A DNA stretch of 64,000 bases from Phascolomyces articulosus (taxonomy: Eukaryota; Mucoromycota; Mucoromycetes; Mucorales; Lichtheimiaceae): the NCBI GenBank assembly GCA_025677815.1, contig JAIXMP010000033.1:372001-436000 (forward strand), given 5' to 3'. Positions 34,048 through 45,181 of the stretch are shown piece by piece. Positions within the stretch are counted from its first letter, which is position 1, and each line of letters starts with the position of its first letter. A program made the translations under genes and the position numbers. The notes beneath the pieces are model-generated. The model ran no database searches. It worked only from the letters and a program-made list of their open reading frames with translations, and had not been told where the DNA came from.

Positions 34048-36421
34048 ATGAGCACTGACACTTTATCTTCTTTACAAACACTTGGATTAGCTGGTGTTGC
34101 TACCCTTGCGGCACTTGCTGTTAAATATAATGACAGAGCGATTTTTGATGAACATCGACCCGGTATTCCTTATAGAAAAGGTTATCCTCTTGTAGGTGGA
34201 TTACCTATTCTTCTTAAAAATCGTGCCAACGCTCATGATTTTTTCACTCAAAACTTCGAAGAATTGGATGCTTTAACAACGTGAGTATAGAAATTCGATA
34301 TGTGCTTTATTATTATTATTATTTGTAGTACGCATCTGACAATTTTCTTTATTATTATTATTTGGTACCTCATCATCACGACCAATCGGACGAAAACTTT
34401 TTTTTGAATTAAATATAAAAATAAATGTATGACAGTACCATGTCATCCATTGGTATTGGTAGACGTATTTCAACCATTGATCCCGCTAATATTGAACATA
34501 TTTTGAAAAGTAAGAATCCATGTCATAATATATACAATTAGGGTGCATAATAATTTTAATGCATACAGAAAAAAAAAATTCGATACGATTATTCAATGAA
34601 CTTCCTCCTCCCCTTTCTCCCTCGTTCTCCCTATTTTTTTTTATAAAATAGATAACTTTGAAAATTATGCCAAAGGTCCCAAATTCCAAGAAGCTTTTAA
34701 TGATTTGTTTGGTCATGGTATCTTTAATGCCAATGGAAGTCATTGGAAGTATGTATTCTTTTGCCAAAAGAAAAAAATATATATTCAACTACTGACAAAA
34801 TAATGTTATACTATAGGTACCAACGCAAGGCAGCAAGCCTTATCTTTAATGTCAAGAACTTTAGAGACGAATTTACTCGTGTTTTTGTAAAAGAAATGGA
34901 ATATGCCAACAAACATATCTTTGATAAAGCAGCCGAAAAGCGAGAAATCGTTGATTTCCATGACATCATGTTTCGATTTACTTTGGACTCCTTTGTTCTG
35001 TACGTAAAAATTCTGGATCTATTATTATTCATTATACAATAATCACCATTATCATCCACATAGCCTTAGTCGTCATGACCAACCAACAACGATTGATATT
35101 AATCCATGGATTATTTTGTTTTTGAATATAGTTTGGGTTTCGGTGTTGAAATTAATGGACTCAAGACGGATGGAAAAGTACCTTTTGCAGAATCATTCGA
35201 TGCCATTCAATTCAATTCTTCTTGGCGTATGATATTCCCATTATGGAAAGTCTCTGAAACTATGAAACCTATTTTATTCCCATGGCAGACAAGTATTAAG
35301 GATCATGTCAAGATTGTTGATGGATTTGCTTATGAAGTCATTGCCAAACGTAAAAAGGAATTGGCTGAAGGTCAAAAGTTCAAGGATTTGTTATCACGAT
35401 TTATGAGTACTCAAGATGAGAATGGTCAGCCTTTGGATGACGTTGCTTTGCGTGATGTGATTCTTAACTTTATTGTAGCAGGTAAGGGGGAAAAAACGAG
35501 ATGATGCATGGATCCTATACAAATGACAAAAAGAAGAGTGACACATAAGGATAATGATAATAATGTGTACTGGAATGGGCGAACGGGATCAATGGTAATG
35601 ATTTATAGGTAGAGATACAACTGCTGTTGCATTGTCTTGGACTTTCTATAACTTGATGCTTCATCCACGTATTGAAAAGAAACTTGTGGAGGAAATTCAA
35701 GAAAATATCACGGATGAAATTCTGCAAGATCCTGCTGCTCTTTATGATGCTATCAAGGATATGAATTATGCACATGCTGTGTAAGTTCCCTATTATTATG
35801 TTTCTATTTATAAAATATCTCATATAGATAAACTGCATGCTGGCGTTCATTGTATTAATGTTAAAGAATATATGATCAACAAATACATTTATAGGTTCTA
35901 CGAAGTACTTCGATTACATCCTTCTGTACCAAGCAACATCAAGTATGCATTAAATGATGATGTGTTCCCCGATGGCACTCATATTCGTAAGGGTGATTAT
36001 GTTGCTTGGTCTGTTTATGGATTAGGTCGATCTACCAAGGTATGGGGACCTGATGCCAAGCAATTCAGACCTGAGCGTTGGTTTGATGCTAACGGTGAAG
36101 TGCGTCGTGAATCTCAAGGAAAATGGCCTGCTTTCCATGCTGGTCCACGTATTTGTAAGTTTCTTTTTCTTTATCCTATCTTCCTAAACTATTATATATG
36201 AATAAGAAAATATATTGATATCGATGAACTAATTCACCATTTAATTATCAATGGATATAGGTCTCGGACAACAGCTTGCTACTCTTGAATCTCTTGTGGC
36301 TATTGTGACCTTGTTGAAGCAATACAAGTTTACTCTTGTGCCAGATCAAGAAATCACTTATATTCCTACTGTCACTATTCCTATGGCCAATGGCATGAAG
36401 GTGTTTGTTGAACATCGTTAA
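34048..36421 (+). CDS. cytochrome P450 monooxygenase
   Basis: Eight exons join in phase: 34048-34280, 34436-34509, 34652-34748, 34817-34999, 35132-35481, 35609-35780, 35895-36154 and 36261-36421; 509 residues. An N-terminal hydrophobic anchor (LGLAGVATLAALAV) is followed by a proline-containing hinge (HRPGIPYRKGYPLVGGLP). The I-helix oxygen-activation motif is AGRDTTA. The K-helix ExxR is in EVLRLHP. The PERF-type motif is FRPERW and the heme-binding loop is FHAGPRICLG, fitting FxxGxRxCxG. The layout resembles the CYP52/CYP86-like fatty-acid or alkane hydroxylase clan, so an ER-membrane hydroxylase is likely; the substrate is unknown. Introns split the AGRD Gly codon and the heme-ligand Cys codon. 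Confidence 0.95.
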
Positions 36422-37362
36422 TTAATAACAATAAGCTCGTTTTATTTGTATTTCTTTATTTTTCATATATAGTATTATATTTGTATCATTTATTATTCAT
36501 TCGCTTAAGAACAGCCATCCATCATCATCCTATCACTTGACTTTTTTTTTTTATAAATATGCTAAAGAACAGCAACTTTTATATATCCCCAATTTTATTA
36601 AAACCATATTTTTTTTCAATTGCACGACTATTTTATTTATTGCTACTACATATTGTAGTGATATATACTAGTCTCTTGAACGATTGATATGACTACTTGC
36701 TCTCATATCTGTTAGATAAGAATACTTCAAATAGGTGCGTCCGAAATAAGACGAGGAAGAAATAAAAAATAGAATAACGTCGTTGTGTAAATCAGAACGG
36801 TACACCAAATAAAGTATAATATTCAACAATGGAAATTTTTCTCTTTTATTCGACGTACCTTTTATATTTTTCACAATTTATGCTTGGTAATTGAAATAAG
36901 GATATGGTGTTGTTCTTTGGTAATGGAAAGACATAGACGACGATTGAGATTCAACAAATCATTAATCAAAAATCTGTCATATATACACCCAATAGGTAAA
37001 TGTGGTGAAATATCTTGAGGTACTTACACACAAAGCCCTACTAAACTCTGTATTATATTACTTTTTCCTTTGATAATAATACATCAACAAATCCTAGTGT
37101 TTATTGACAAAGTTATCTTCATCATGGCGAGAGAGAACTTCGTGCTATAATCATTTACTTCACTAAACAACGAAATCGGATGAAAGACTTTGTATATTTA
37201 TACATCATGTATTTAGCACACGAAAAAAAAATCGCAGCATGATTATTTCTAAATGCAGCGCGCGCAGTACGTAACACTTTTTGCATTAAGAGCGCAATTT
37301 TAATTGTTCGTTTCTAAATTCTTGGTCATTCTACTTTCATTTGTCCCTTCACATCATTGAAA
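36422..37362. other. intergenic region with a minus-strand coding-like fragment
   Basis: Between the P450 and the PD-(D/E)XK-like gene. Includes the fragment at 36871-37030 described separately. Minus-strand frame 36874-36668 is open but unsupported. The promoter region of the gene at 37363 contains a CGCGCGCAG stretch near 37258. Confidence 0.4.
36871..37030 (-). pseudogene. coding-like fragment or terminal exon, unknown
   Basis: Minus strand, two readings. Read straight through, one open frame gives PQDISPHLPIGCIYDRFLIN and then DLLNLNRRLCLSITKEQHH to a TGA at 36871. Alternatively a 54-base GTAAGT...ACAG intron (37027-36974) removes the first part. Either way the last 33 codons (36973-36871) look like genuine protein. 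No start codon or complete upstream exons could be found before the divergent gene at 37363, so this is a remnant or the end of a gene with unresolved exons. Confidence 0.33.
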
Positions 37363-39748
37363 ATGGACTCATACATCACCTATATTAAAAATAATTATGA
37401 TATATTTGATCCTGTTGACTTTTATAAGCATTTCAAGTTCACGGATGAAATCACAGGCAAAAAGTGTTTAGTGGAAACATTAGAAACGGTATGCTCATTC
37501 GAAAATGATTCACCAGTGCGTCGTTGGGCAGTTTTACAAAAGAACAAAAATGAATCTTATAAGGTAATATTCTATACCCAATGCCGAAACTATTTGTTCC
37601 CATACTTATGTCAAAACTGGTACTAATATGTGATTTCTAGCATTTGGATACTACAGAAACAAAGAACCATTGGGCTGAAGTTGCTATAACCAATGTCATG
37701 GCGGATCGTTTGACAGCAGTAGAAAATTATGCATCGAATGCCTACAGAAGAGTAGCTGAAAATGTTCAAAGAGGGGAAAATAGTCAAGGACATCGTCGTA
37801 GTCGTCGCCGTAGTAGAAAAAGAAAATATGCCACATACGTAAGTGTTATAGTACTATTATTGAATAATTTCTGAGTACCATGTTTTGACAACAATGCTCA
37901 CGACACTGGTTGTTATTAGAATGAAGGAAGCAATAGTAGTCGAGATGATAAGCCAAGAAGAAAGTATCGAATACACACAGATGTTAATAGTGACGATGAA
38001 GGAATATTGGATGAAGCAGTATTTGACGATGATAAGGTATATATTATAAAAGACCCTTATTTTATCAATGGCAGGGATGGACATCATGTTTGGATGATTG
38101 TGTCTAAATTGGCCTTATTATTGTTGTTGTTTTTAGTGGAAGATTGGCCCTACAAACGAATATTCATTATCCGATTATCTATTTGAATACCGTGGCTGCA
38201 GTATCGATTCAAACAACAGACAAAAACATAAACAATTAAGCATGGCAAGAATGATGTAAGTGTTTGGAAGATATCCAAATCCAAATTAAGGTCGCTATGA
38301 AACTAACTATTATTATTATCAGGGCAATGCACCACATATTTTACTTTCCCAAGGATTCTGAAGTTTCTTGTATCCGTGATCTAGAAGATAATTATATTGA
38401 TACCGTGTATGAACAAATACCTCAAGAAGTCGAAGACCCACTTATCAAAAGTGCATCAGTTGATATTTATACTGAAAAAATCATTTGTGTAAGTTCATAT
38501 TATTTAATGAAGGTCTTGAAAGTTTTACGCATTGGTTTTTGTTCATCGTGGCTAACTTGTCGTTTGCTTTTCTTAGTTGTTAAATAAATCAAAAATCAAT
38601 GAAGCTGAAAAGTTGCAAACATTTGGTAGTATTATGGTTCAAGCTGCTAATACTGATAACAAGATTTCGATGAAGGCGGCAGAAGTACTGTTTGATTTGG
38701 GTCGGTACTTCGTTGACAACAAGAATGGTATTAGAAAGACATGGGGTGAGGATAGTTTCGTTCACCAGGTCATTGCTCCCTGCGTCCGCAACATATTCCA
38801 AGGTCCTAAGTATGGTTCCAAGTGGTAATGAGCAATTTGCACTATTATTAGTATTTTGATTATGATTACTGGTGTCAAATGAATACTACTATTTATCTAG
38901 TTATTTATTTATTTTATCTACGTCCGTTAATCAGGGCCAATGTTCAATTAACTTCATGTGCATCATCAGTTTTATCTACTACCACTACTTCAGATTCCCC
39001 CACTAACCCAGATGAATCTTCTTCTCCTACTGCAAAATCATCTCAAAAAAAACAAAGTGGTCGATCTTTAAAAAAATATTTACCGGATTTCACATCATAC
39101 ATCGATACCCATGGCGAAAAGTTTGATGTAGTAGCTATGGAAGTAAAACCACCTGAAAGTAGTCTCGGATACGACGATATGCCAAAAATAGGGTTGGAAA
39201 TGCAAAAAATGTTGAATCATTTGGTGGACTTTGGGTGTGAGGGCCCAGTAGTATGCGGAGTACTTGTTGATGGTAATGATGCTTAAACTGGGGTATTTCT
39301 ATATTCGAAAATAATACAAATTAAAGTATGTTTTATTTACTAGGATATAATTGCAAGACAATGACAATGGATATCAAATATAATGGTATTTATCGACTTA
39401 TTGAGCAAGACAAATTTACACTTCCAAAATCAAGCGAAGATTTAATCAAGATAAAACATATTGTATCATCATTTACAAAATTGAAGGTAACAAACTGAAT
39501 TGGGAAATACATAATATTTGTATCAAGTACGAAAGAATTGAATCACTGATCAGTATATACAAAATGTTTTGCTTTATTGAATCTAGAATGTTGCTGATAA
39601 GACCAAGGATAATGTCGTAAAGAAAATGAAATCTCGTGGAAATTTCCAATTTACTATCGATCCCAAACTGGTACCTAAAAAGGAGTGGAAACGTAAAACA
39701 TACGAACAATCAAAAATACCCAAGGAAACAAAGAAGTCCAGTGAATAA
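37363..39748 (+). CDS. orphan protein with a PD-(D/E)XK-like nuclease signature
   Basis: Nine exons join in phase: 37363-37563, 37641-37838, 37920-38036, 38137-38255, 38323-38488, 38577-38824, 38935-39272, 39344-39486 and 39587-39748; 563 residues. The N-terminal half begins MDSYITYIKNNYDIFD and carries an Arg/Ser-rich basic segment (RRSRRRSRKRK, likely a nuclear-localisation signal). The C-terminal half has LPDFTSYID (P400-D401) followed by VVAMEVKPPE (E419-x-K421), the spacing of a P-D...(D/E)-x-K catalytic core. Downstream come KIGLEMQKMLNHLVD, VVCGVLVDG and MDIKYNGIYRLIE, compatible with the helices and strands of that fold. The family appears lineage-specific (inference). The role is unknown; nuclease activity is not proven. 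A repeat-rich zone begins about 1.2 kb downstream. Confidence 0.82.
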
Positions 39749-40932
39749 TAATAGTATGTTCTTTTTTTTACATAAATAATTTTTTGTGTGTTTGTATTAT
39801 TCTAAGATTATTTTCAGTTATATCAATCATCTGGATGGAATTTGATGTTCTTATGGTATATTCAACAATCTATTATCCAAGGATGATAAATAAGCCCATG
39901 TGTGTTTGTTTGTACGAGATTATTCAAGATGTGTATGATAATAGATAACACATGTATATATTTCTAAATAAAACATGATTTCGATGACATCGTTTCAATA
40001 TAAATCCATTATTTCTTATTTACGACTTTATTGTGATCATTACTTTGTATTGTTACATTTAAGATTATGTGTACTGCAACCTGCTCTAAAAAAATAGAGA
40101 GGGCAAGGTAGTATATACATACACTTACAATCCAACCTTAACATTCACATACATTATCTTCCCTATCCAAACCGTTTCATCCAATCCTTTAGAATTGGAT
40201 ATATACCTTCCATGAATACTTAACTTTTCCGTCAACACTTCCCTATAATACTACTATTAAGTTACTGGACTAGTTTAATATCGACAACCACATAATCGTC
40301 CTTGGCAATTTAAACGGACATTAAAAACTTCTTACTGTCAATCAATCTAACAACACTTACAGGTTCAAAACATTGGAACCATGGATTAATGGAAATAGTT
40401 TGTACGCCAGGTAGCTTGGAGTTCAAAATCCAACAATAATATTCATTCTGGCAGCAGTACCCTCTCGCATTACATTCCTTCTTTATAGTATTGCATATCA
40501 ACACCCTTAAACCACAGAAATAACATTGAATAGATTAATAATTTATATCTATTATTATTAAAATATTTCTAATTTACCCATCAATAAGAATTGCTTATAT
40601 TGCCATCATGATGTATTTGCTGTTTTTCTATCTACAGTAATAAGTCGAACACGTAGTAGAAAGATTGACGGACAAAATTCTAGATCAAGAAGGGAATAAA
40701 AAAGCCAAAGGCAGATATCTTTGATGGATGAATAAAACCTTGTTACCCAAAATGGCACATGTGGTAGAAATAGCAAAAAGAAATACTATGGTAAGAAGGG
40801 AAATCTTTATTTGCAAATTCTAATTAGTGTGTGTGTTTCCAAGAAAAATAAAGTATCAAATCAGTCTTTACAATCAAAAGTTTCCGATATCAACCAAGTT
40901 CCAAAGTATATCAACCAAACCATTCAAACTGG
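39749..40932. other. intergenic DNA before the tandem repeats
   Basis: AT-rich. The start of a plus-strand frame (40811-41092) lies here and runs into the first repeat unit. No supported gene. Confidence 0.45.
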
Positions 40933-42003
40933 TAATCCTTCTATTGGCAAAATCAGTTGCACACGCACGCATGGTGAAGATAATGTTAAACCCACAGTAC
41001 ATAAAAGCGAGCTAAAGAAATGGAGGTCTCAACGCTGTGAAAACGGAGACCTGTATGACCCATTGCTAAAGCTTAGCCCCACATACCGTTAAATAACATG
41101 ACCCATTTAAAGAGCCTAGCAACATTTGGAATCACCCTATGCCACTGACAGTTGAGAACTGAAACTCTTTACATGTCCTCTCGGCAATGGTTACTCCACC
41201 ATCGTCGTGTGCAGTGGGAACTCAACTACATTTTTTCGCTTTCACAAAAATAAATAAATAAAAGTATTGTTAATCTTTTCGTCTTTAATACAAAAATTAC
41301 TTCATGTTTCCAAAACTATATAAAGCCACATACCACTAATCCTTCTATTGGCAAAATCAGTTGCACACGCACGCATGGTGAAGATAATGTTAAACCCACA
41401 GTACATAAAAGCGAGCTAAAGAAATGGAGGTCTCAACGCTGTGAAAACGGAGACCTGTATGACCCATTGCTAAAGCTTAGCCCCACATACCGTTAAATAA
41501 CATGACCCATTTAAAGAGCCTAGCAACATTTGGAATCACCCTATGCCACTGACAGTTGAGAACTGAAACTCTTTACATGTCCTCTCGGCAATGGTTACTC
41601 CACCATCGTCGTGTGCAGTGGGAACTCAACTACATTTTTTCGCTTTCACAAAAATAAATAAATAAAAGTATTGTTAATCTTTTCGTCTTTAATACAAAAA
41701 TTACTTCATGTTTCCAAAACTATATAAAGCCACATACCACTAATCCTTCTATTGGCAAAATCAGTTGCACACGCACGCATGGTGAAGATAATGTTAAACC
41801 CACAGTACATAAAAGCGAGCTAAAGAAATGGAGGTCTCAACGCTGTGAAAACGGAGACCTGTATGACCCATTGCTAAAGCTTAGCCCCACATACCGTTAA
41901 ATAACATGACCCATTTAAAGAGCCTAGCAACATTTGGAATCACCCTATGCCACTGACAGTTGAGAACTGAAACTCTTTACATGTCCTCTCGGCAATGGTT
42001 ACT
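40933..42003. repeat. 404-bp tandem repeat, about 2.65 copies
   Basis: Unit starts align at 40933, 41337 and 41741; the third copy is cut at about 42003, where sequence diverges (TTACTTCACTAACATCG instead of TTACTCCACCATCGTCG). No difference was seen between copies on reading. Each unit contains a hairpin, AGGTCTC...GAGACCT, an AATAAATAAATAAA run, and TATATAAAGCC near its end, a TATA-box-like string. The first unit keeps a plus-strand frame ending ELKKWRSQRCENGDLYD... LSPTYR. No 5S rRNA, tRNA or snRNA signature was recognised. Possibilities are a satellite, a tandemly duplicated promoter/terminus of a mobile element, or an unknown short transcription unit. Confidence 0.9.
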
Positions 42004-42120
42004 TCACTAACATCGTGTGCTGCTCCTAAGCAAGAGTTGATTTTTTTTGTTGCAAGAAACAAAAGGGAATTTTAAGTCCCGTTGCCGATGATGACAAACA
42101 CCTTAGACTTCTGAGTTATG

Positions 42121-42219
42121 CACCAAACTGGGCTCAGAAAGGCGCTTAGGATACCAATCTACTAAGAATTCACTGCTTAAAAATGCACTGTCAATGAAGT
42201 CTTAACTTTCATAGCCCGC
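42121..42219 (-). pseudogene. fragment of a dispersed coding repeat (copy A)
   Basis: Minus strand reads FIDSAFLSSEFLVDWYPKRL then SEPSLVHNSEV before a stop. The same 99 bases, with about six differences, occur at 61456-61554. The reading frame is kept in both copies, as is the preceding GGGCTATGAAAGTTAAG, whose AAG may be a splice acceptor. This is a broken copy of a multicopy coding element. Confidence 0.65.
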
Positions 42220-42835
42220 CCAACCTGTGGTTAAATTTTTTGATTTGCAACAATTAAACTAAATTTACATGTATGCTACTAATGACTGTAATATATAATA
42301 AAATAATTAGATTTAGAAAAATATATAATGTATGGTGCAGGAATGGTTATATAAATAAACATATTAAAAGACAAACTATATATAAAAGTTTATAAAACGC
42401 ATAAAAGTTACTAAAATAATCATAAGCAAGTGCAAGTACAGGAAAAAATAAAAGGGCATACGAATAATAAATAATGTATATACACGAGATAGTGTCGTAA
42501 CTAAAAATAAGGATTACTACCATTTCCTTTTTTAATTTATTTTTGTAACACCTTATCGCTGCTATCGTATTTGCATTTTATTATGCCACGTATTTATCAT
42601 CCATCATCTTATTAATTATTCGAACACGTATTCAATTGACAGTCATGAACACGTATCGCATCCTCCATTATTCCACATATACATATTATTATCATTAGTT
42701 TTATTATATAATTTATTATTATCACAAGTAGTTAGAAAACATATAAATACCCCTGACCATTATAACAATAAACGACATCTTTCACGTTACTCTTTATTTT
42801 ATCACTACTCTTCCTTTATCTCCATTTCTATTGGC

Positions 42836-43057
42836 TTGGTATTGATCCGCCATAATTATCACGACAATAGGGATCTCCATTTAAAAACATATATCAAAAT
42901 TGACACAAGAACATTTAGACCGTCTCAAAAAGAGCAGGCTTTATGTATCCTTTCAAGATACAGAGAAGTGAAGGAGTGGTTAGTGTTTCATAACAATCAG
43001 AAAGCCCACAGCTTCCTTTTACACCTTGATAACTTTGCTTACCAGGATTTACTTTAA
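42836..43057 (+). pseudogene. short coding-like relic
   Basis: An open frame with protein-like composition in its second half: RPSQKEQALCILSRYREVKE, then WLVFHNNQKAHSFLLHLD. It sits among repeat debris. There is no family match by eye and no flanking splice sites that make a longer gene. Confidence 0.3.
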
Positions 43058-43212
43058 AAACAAAAAAGTGCTCCGGCACTGAATGAGAAGTTGACACAGT
43101 CAAGGAATAATAGTCTTTCTGATGAACAGCTATCTATAACAAACATCTTGATTCATTTTCGGGTAGAAGCTACAAATAAATGGGTCGTATGAGTAGGTGA
43201 GTGAGAGAGCAA

Positions 43213-43428
43213 TGGTTACATCTGCCCATATCAAACCCATACACTTTTTCTTACCTCATGTGCAATTTCTGTCAAGCTGCTCACCAACTCGATCACCTTG
43301 ATCATGGCCAAAAGTGATCGACTTGGCGAATTATCGACTTTTCGAATCTACACCAACGTTTTTGTGAATTTAAACGACCAAATCCTCAATGTTTAGATGA
43401 CTTAAATCCAGCCCATTGTCCTCCTTAA
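43213..43428 (+). pseudogene. Cys/His-containing coding relic with an internal stop
   Basis: Plus strand reads YTFSYLMCNFCQAAHQLDHL before a TGA at 43315. It then continues in the same frame with WRIIDFSNLHQRFCEFKRPN and PQCLDDLNPAHCPP to TAA. The C-x2-C...H...H pattern suggests a former zinc-binding segment. The in-frame stop and lack of context mark it as decayed. Confidence 0.4.
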
Positions 43429-43659
43429 CTAAATAAAATGTATAGATACGTTTTTTGAAGGATAAAATCAGGGAATTAGAGATAAGAATGTGCATGGGAT
43501 ATGATCCATGGTTTAAGATATGTATCAATCATTCCATAAAGTTATATAAATCAGTTTTTTAGTATTAGTTGAATAATATCGGATATGTCATAAGAAAGTG
43601 ATTAGTAATTGAGTTTGCGAATAATCGATAATTTACTGCTTACCGTGTCAATGACTAAG

Positions 43660-44113
43660 CAAAGTGATCGACTTTACGAGTATTGAGATAGCGAGCGGCT
43701 ACAGTAGCTGTTTTTTTTTCTTTTTTTCGAACCAGGATGCAATAAAGTGTTTTTGCAGTTTGAGGATCAATAGCATCGAGTAAAATAAGTTGTTCTTTCT
43801 ATGACAACTAGCCTATCAAGAACCTTGCATGATTTTTTGAATGTTATAAAAAAAAACTACTTGGTTGAGACGTAAAGAAGTTCCCGATTTCTCCAGCAAC
43901 CAATTCAGGTAGTGGTCTTTTTAGTTTCCATCAAATATTGCTTGGTGGAACTGTCAAACATTGTTCTAAAGATTCAAGCTTTTGATATTTGATTTGACGT
44001 AAAATGAGAAGTTGTTCTTTCCATGAAAGATAGCTCCATGAAAAGTAGTTCCATGAAAGATAGTTCCACGCATTCCGCACAATGAGATTTGGTTGGTAGT
44101 TTGAATAAATCAA
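43660..44113 (-). pseudogene. decayed minus-strand coding relic with a 15-bp minisatellite
   Basis: Open segments include KEQLLILRQIKYQKLESLEQ (44030-43931 region), LPELVAGEIGNFFTSQPS (about 43915-43860) and RKEQLILLDAIDPQTAKTLY followed by ATVAARYLNTRKV (about 43803-43665), separated by stops and frame changes. Three imperfect copies of TCCATGAAAGATAGT lie at about 44019-44068 and encode a repeated [YF]LSW/[YF]FSW string. The sequence is probably an old mobile-element gene. Confidence 0.4.
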
Positions 44114-45181
44114 AATTTATTTATTACTGAAGTCTAGTTAACTTGCGTCTATAGGCATATATGGTCACTCCTTTGCGGTGCTTTTCATGTTGCCGCCAGC
44201 TCTAACAAACGCAATCGAGGTGGTCTGACTTTGAGCGTTTTGCTGCATGCGTAGTAATACCTTAATGAAAAATACATCTCTTCATAACTGAACATCCTCT
44301 CCTTTCATAACTGAAAATTTCTGCCTTTATAACTAAAATTCTATCTTTAATATACTCTTTTATATTATAAGGGGGGGTAAAATTTGGTTGACTTAACTGA
44401 GGATTAAATTTATATGAGTGAGAATTTAACAGAGGATCACATAATGCAGCAACATATCATACTCCATTCTTTTGTTTCATACATACGTACTTGGATCATA
44501 AACTCTTGGTGATCTCTACAATATCCCATCCTCATGGTTTGTCAAAATCCTTTATCTACAATTATAAAATTATTGTACATGAGAAAAAAATAGTGCAATC
44601 ACAAAATCATTGATGCGCTAGTAGGAAATATATCAAAAATGGATTGTCACAATAACCATTTCTTTTCGTTGCAAAGTACATAAGTAGGCAATGTAAGAAC
44701 CCATCAATTTATGTAGTGTTTTTTGAAAATAGATGGATCTATCGCAAGCACAAGCAACGGGATTGGATGAAATAAAGAAAGTAATCCATAGTGATTGACT
44801 TGACTTGACAAGAAGGAGGGGTTTTAATCTTATCCTAACGCATAATAAACATAAATGAAAAGTACACACGGAGCACATCAATGAAATAAGGCAATGTTTA
44901 TTTTATATTCCCATGTCGAACAATACTACATACCTTTTCACAATTAAAAAAAAAGCCCAATACACAGATTAACTAATCATCTAGATTCGCAAACTTTACA
45001 ACTTTACATCATCGCGCGATAATCATCGAGAGGAACTCAATTAACATTGTATAACTTTCTCTCTCTTCTTATTCATGGGCTACATAATGTACTAACATCT
45101 TCAATAACAACAAGTACTTTCCAACCATTTGAAACATGATTCAATTTTTTTTAATATTCAGAAAAAAACTAGAATGGTATT

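Larger units (their letters stand above)
42004..45181. other. mobile-element graveyard and intergenic DNA
   Basis: Holds the coding relics at 42121-42219, 42836-43057, 43213-43428 and 43660-44113. The rest, 44114-45181, is AT-rich with no supported gene. A minus frame at 44881-44633 is open but Cys/Leu-rich and without support. Confidence 0.45.

Noticed and set aside
40933..42003. Tandem repeat considered as a 5S rRNA or snRNA array
   Set aside because: Unit length is suggestive but no 5S, U1, U2, U5 or U6 diagnostic sequence is present on either strand.
43720..43745. Possible tRNA on the minus strand (GGTTCGA)
   Set aside because: Only a T-loop-like string; no acceptor stem, D arm or anticodon arm can be formed.
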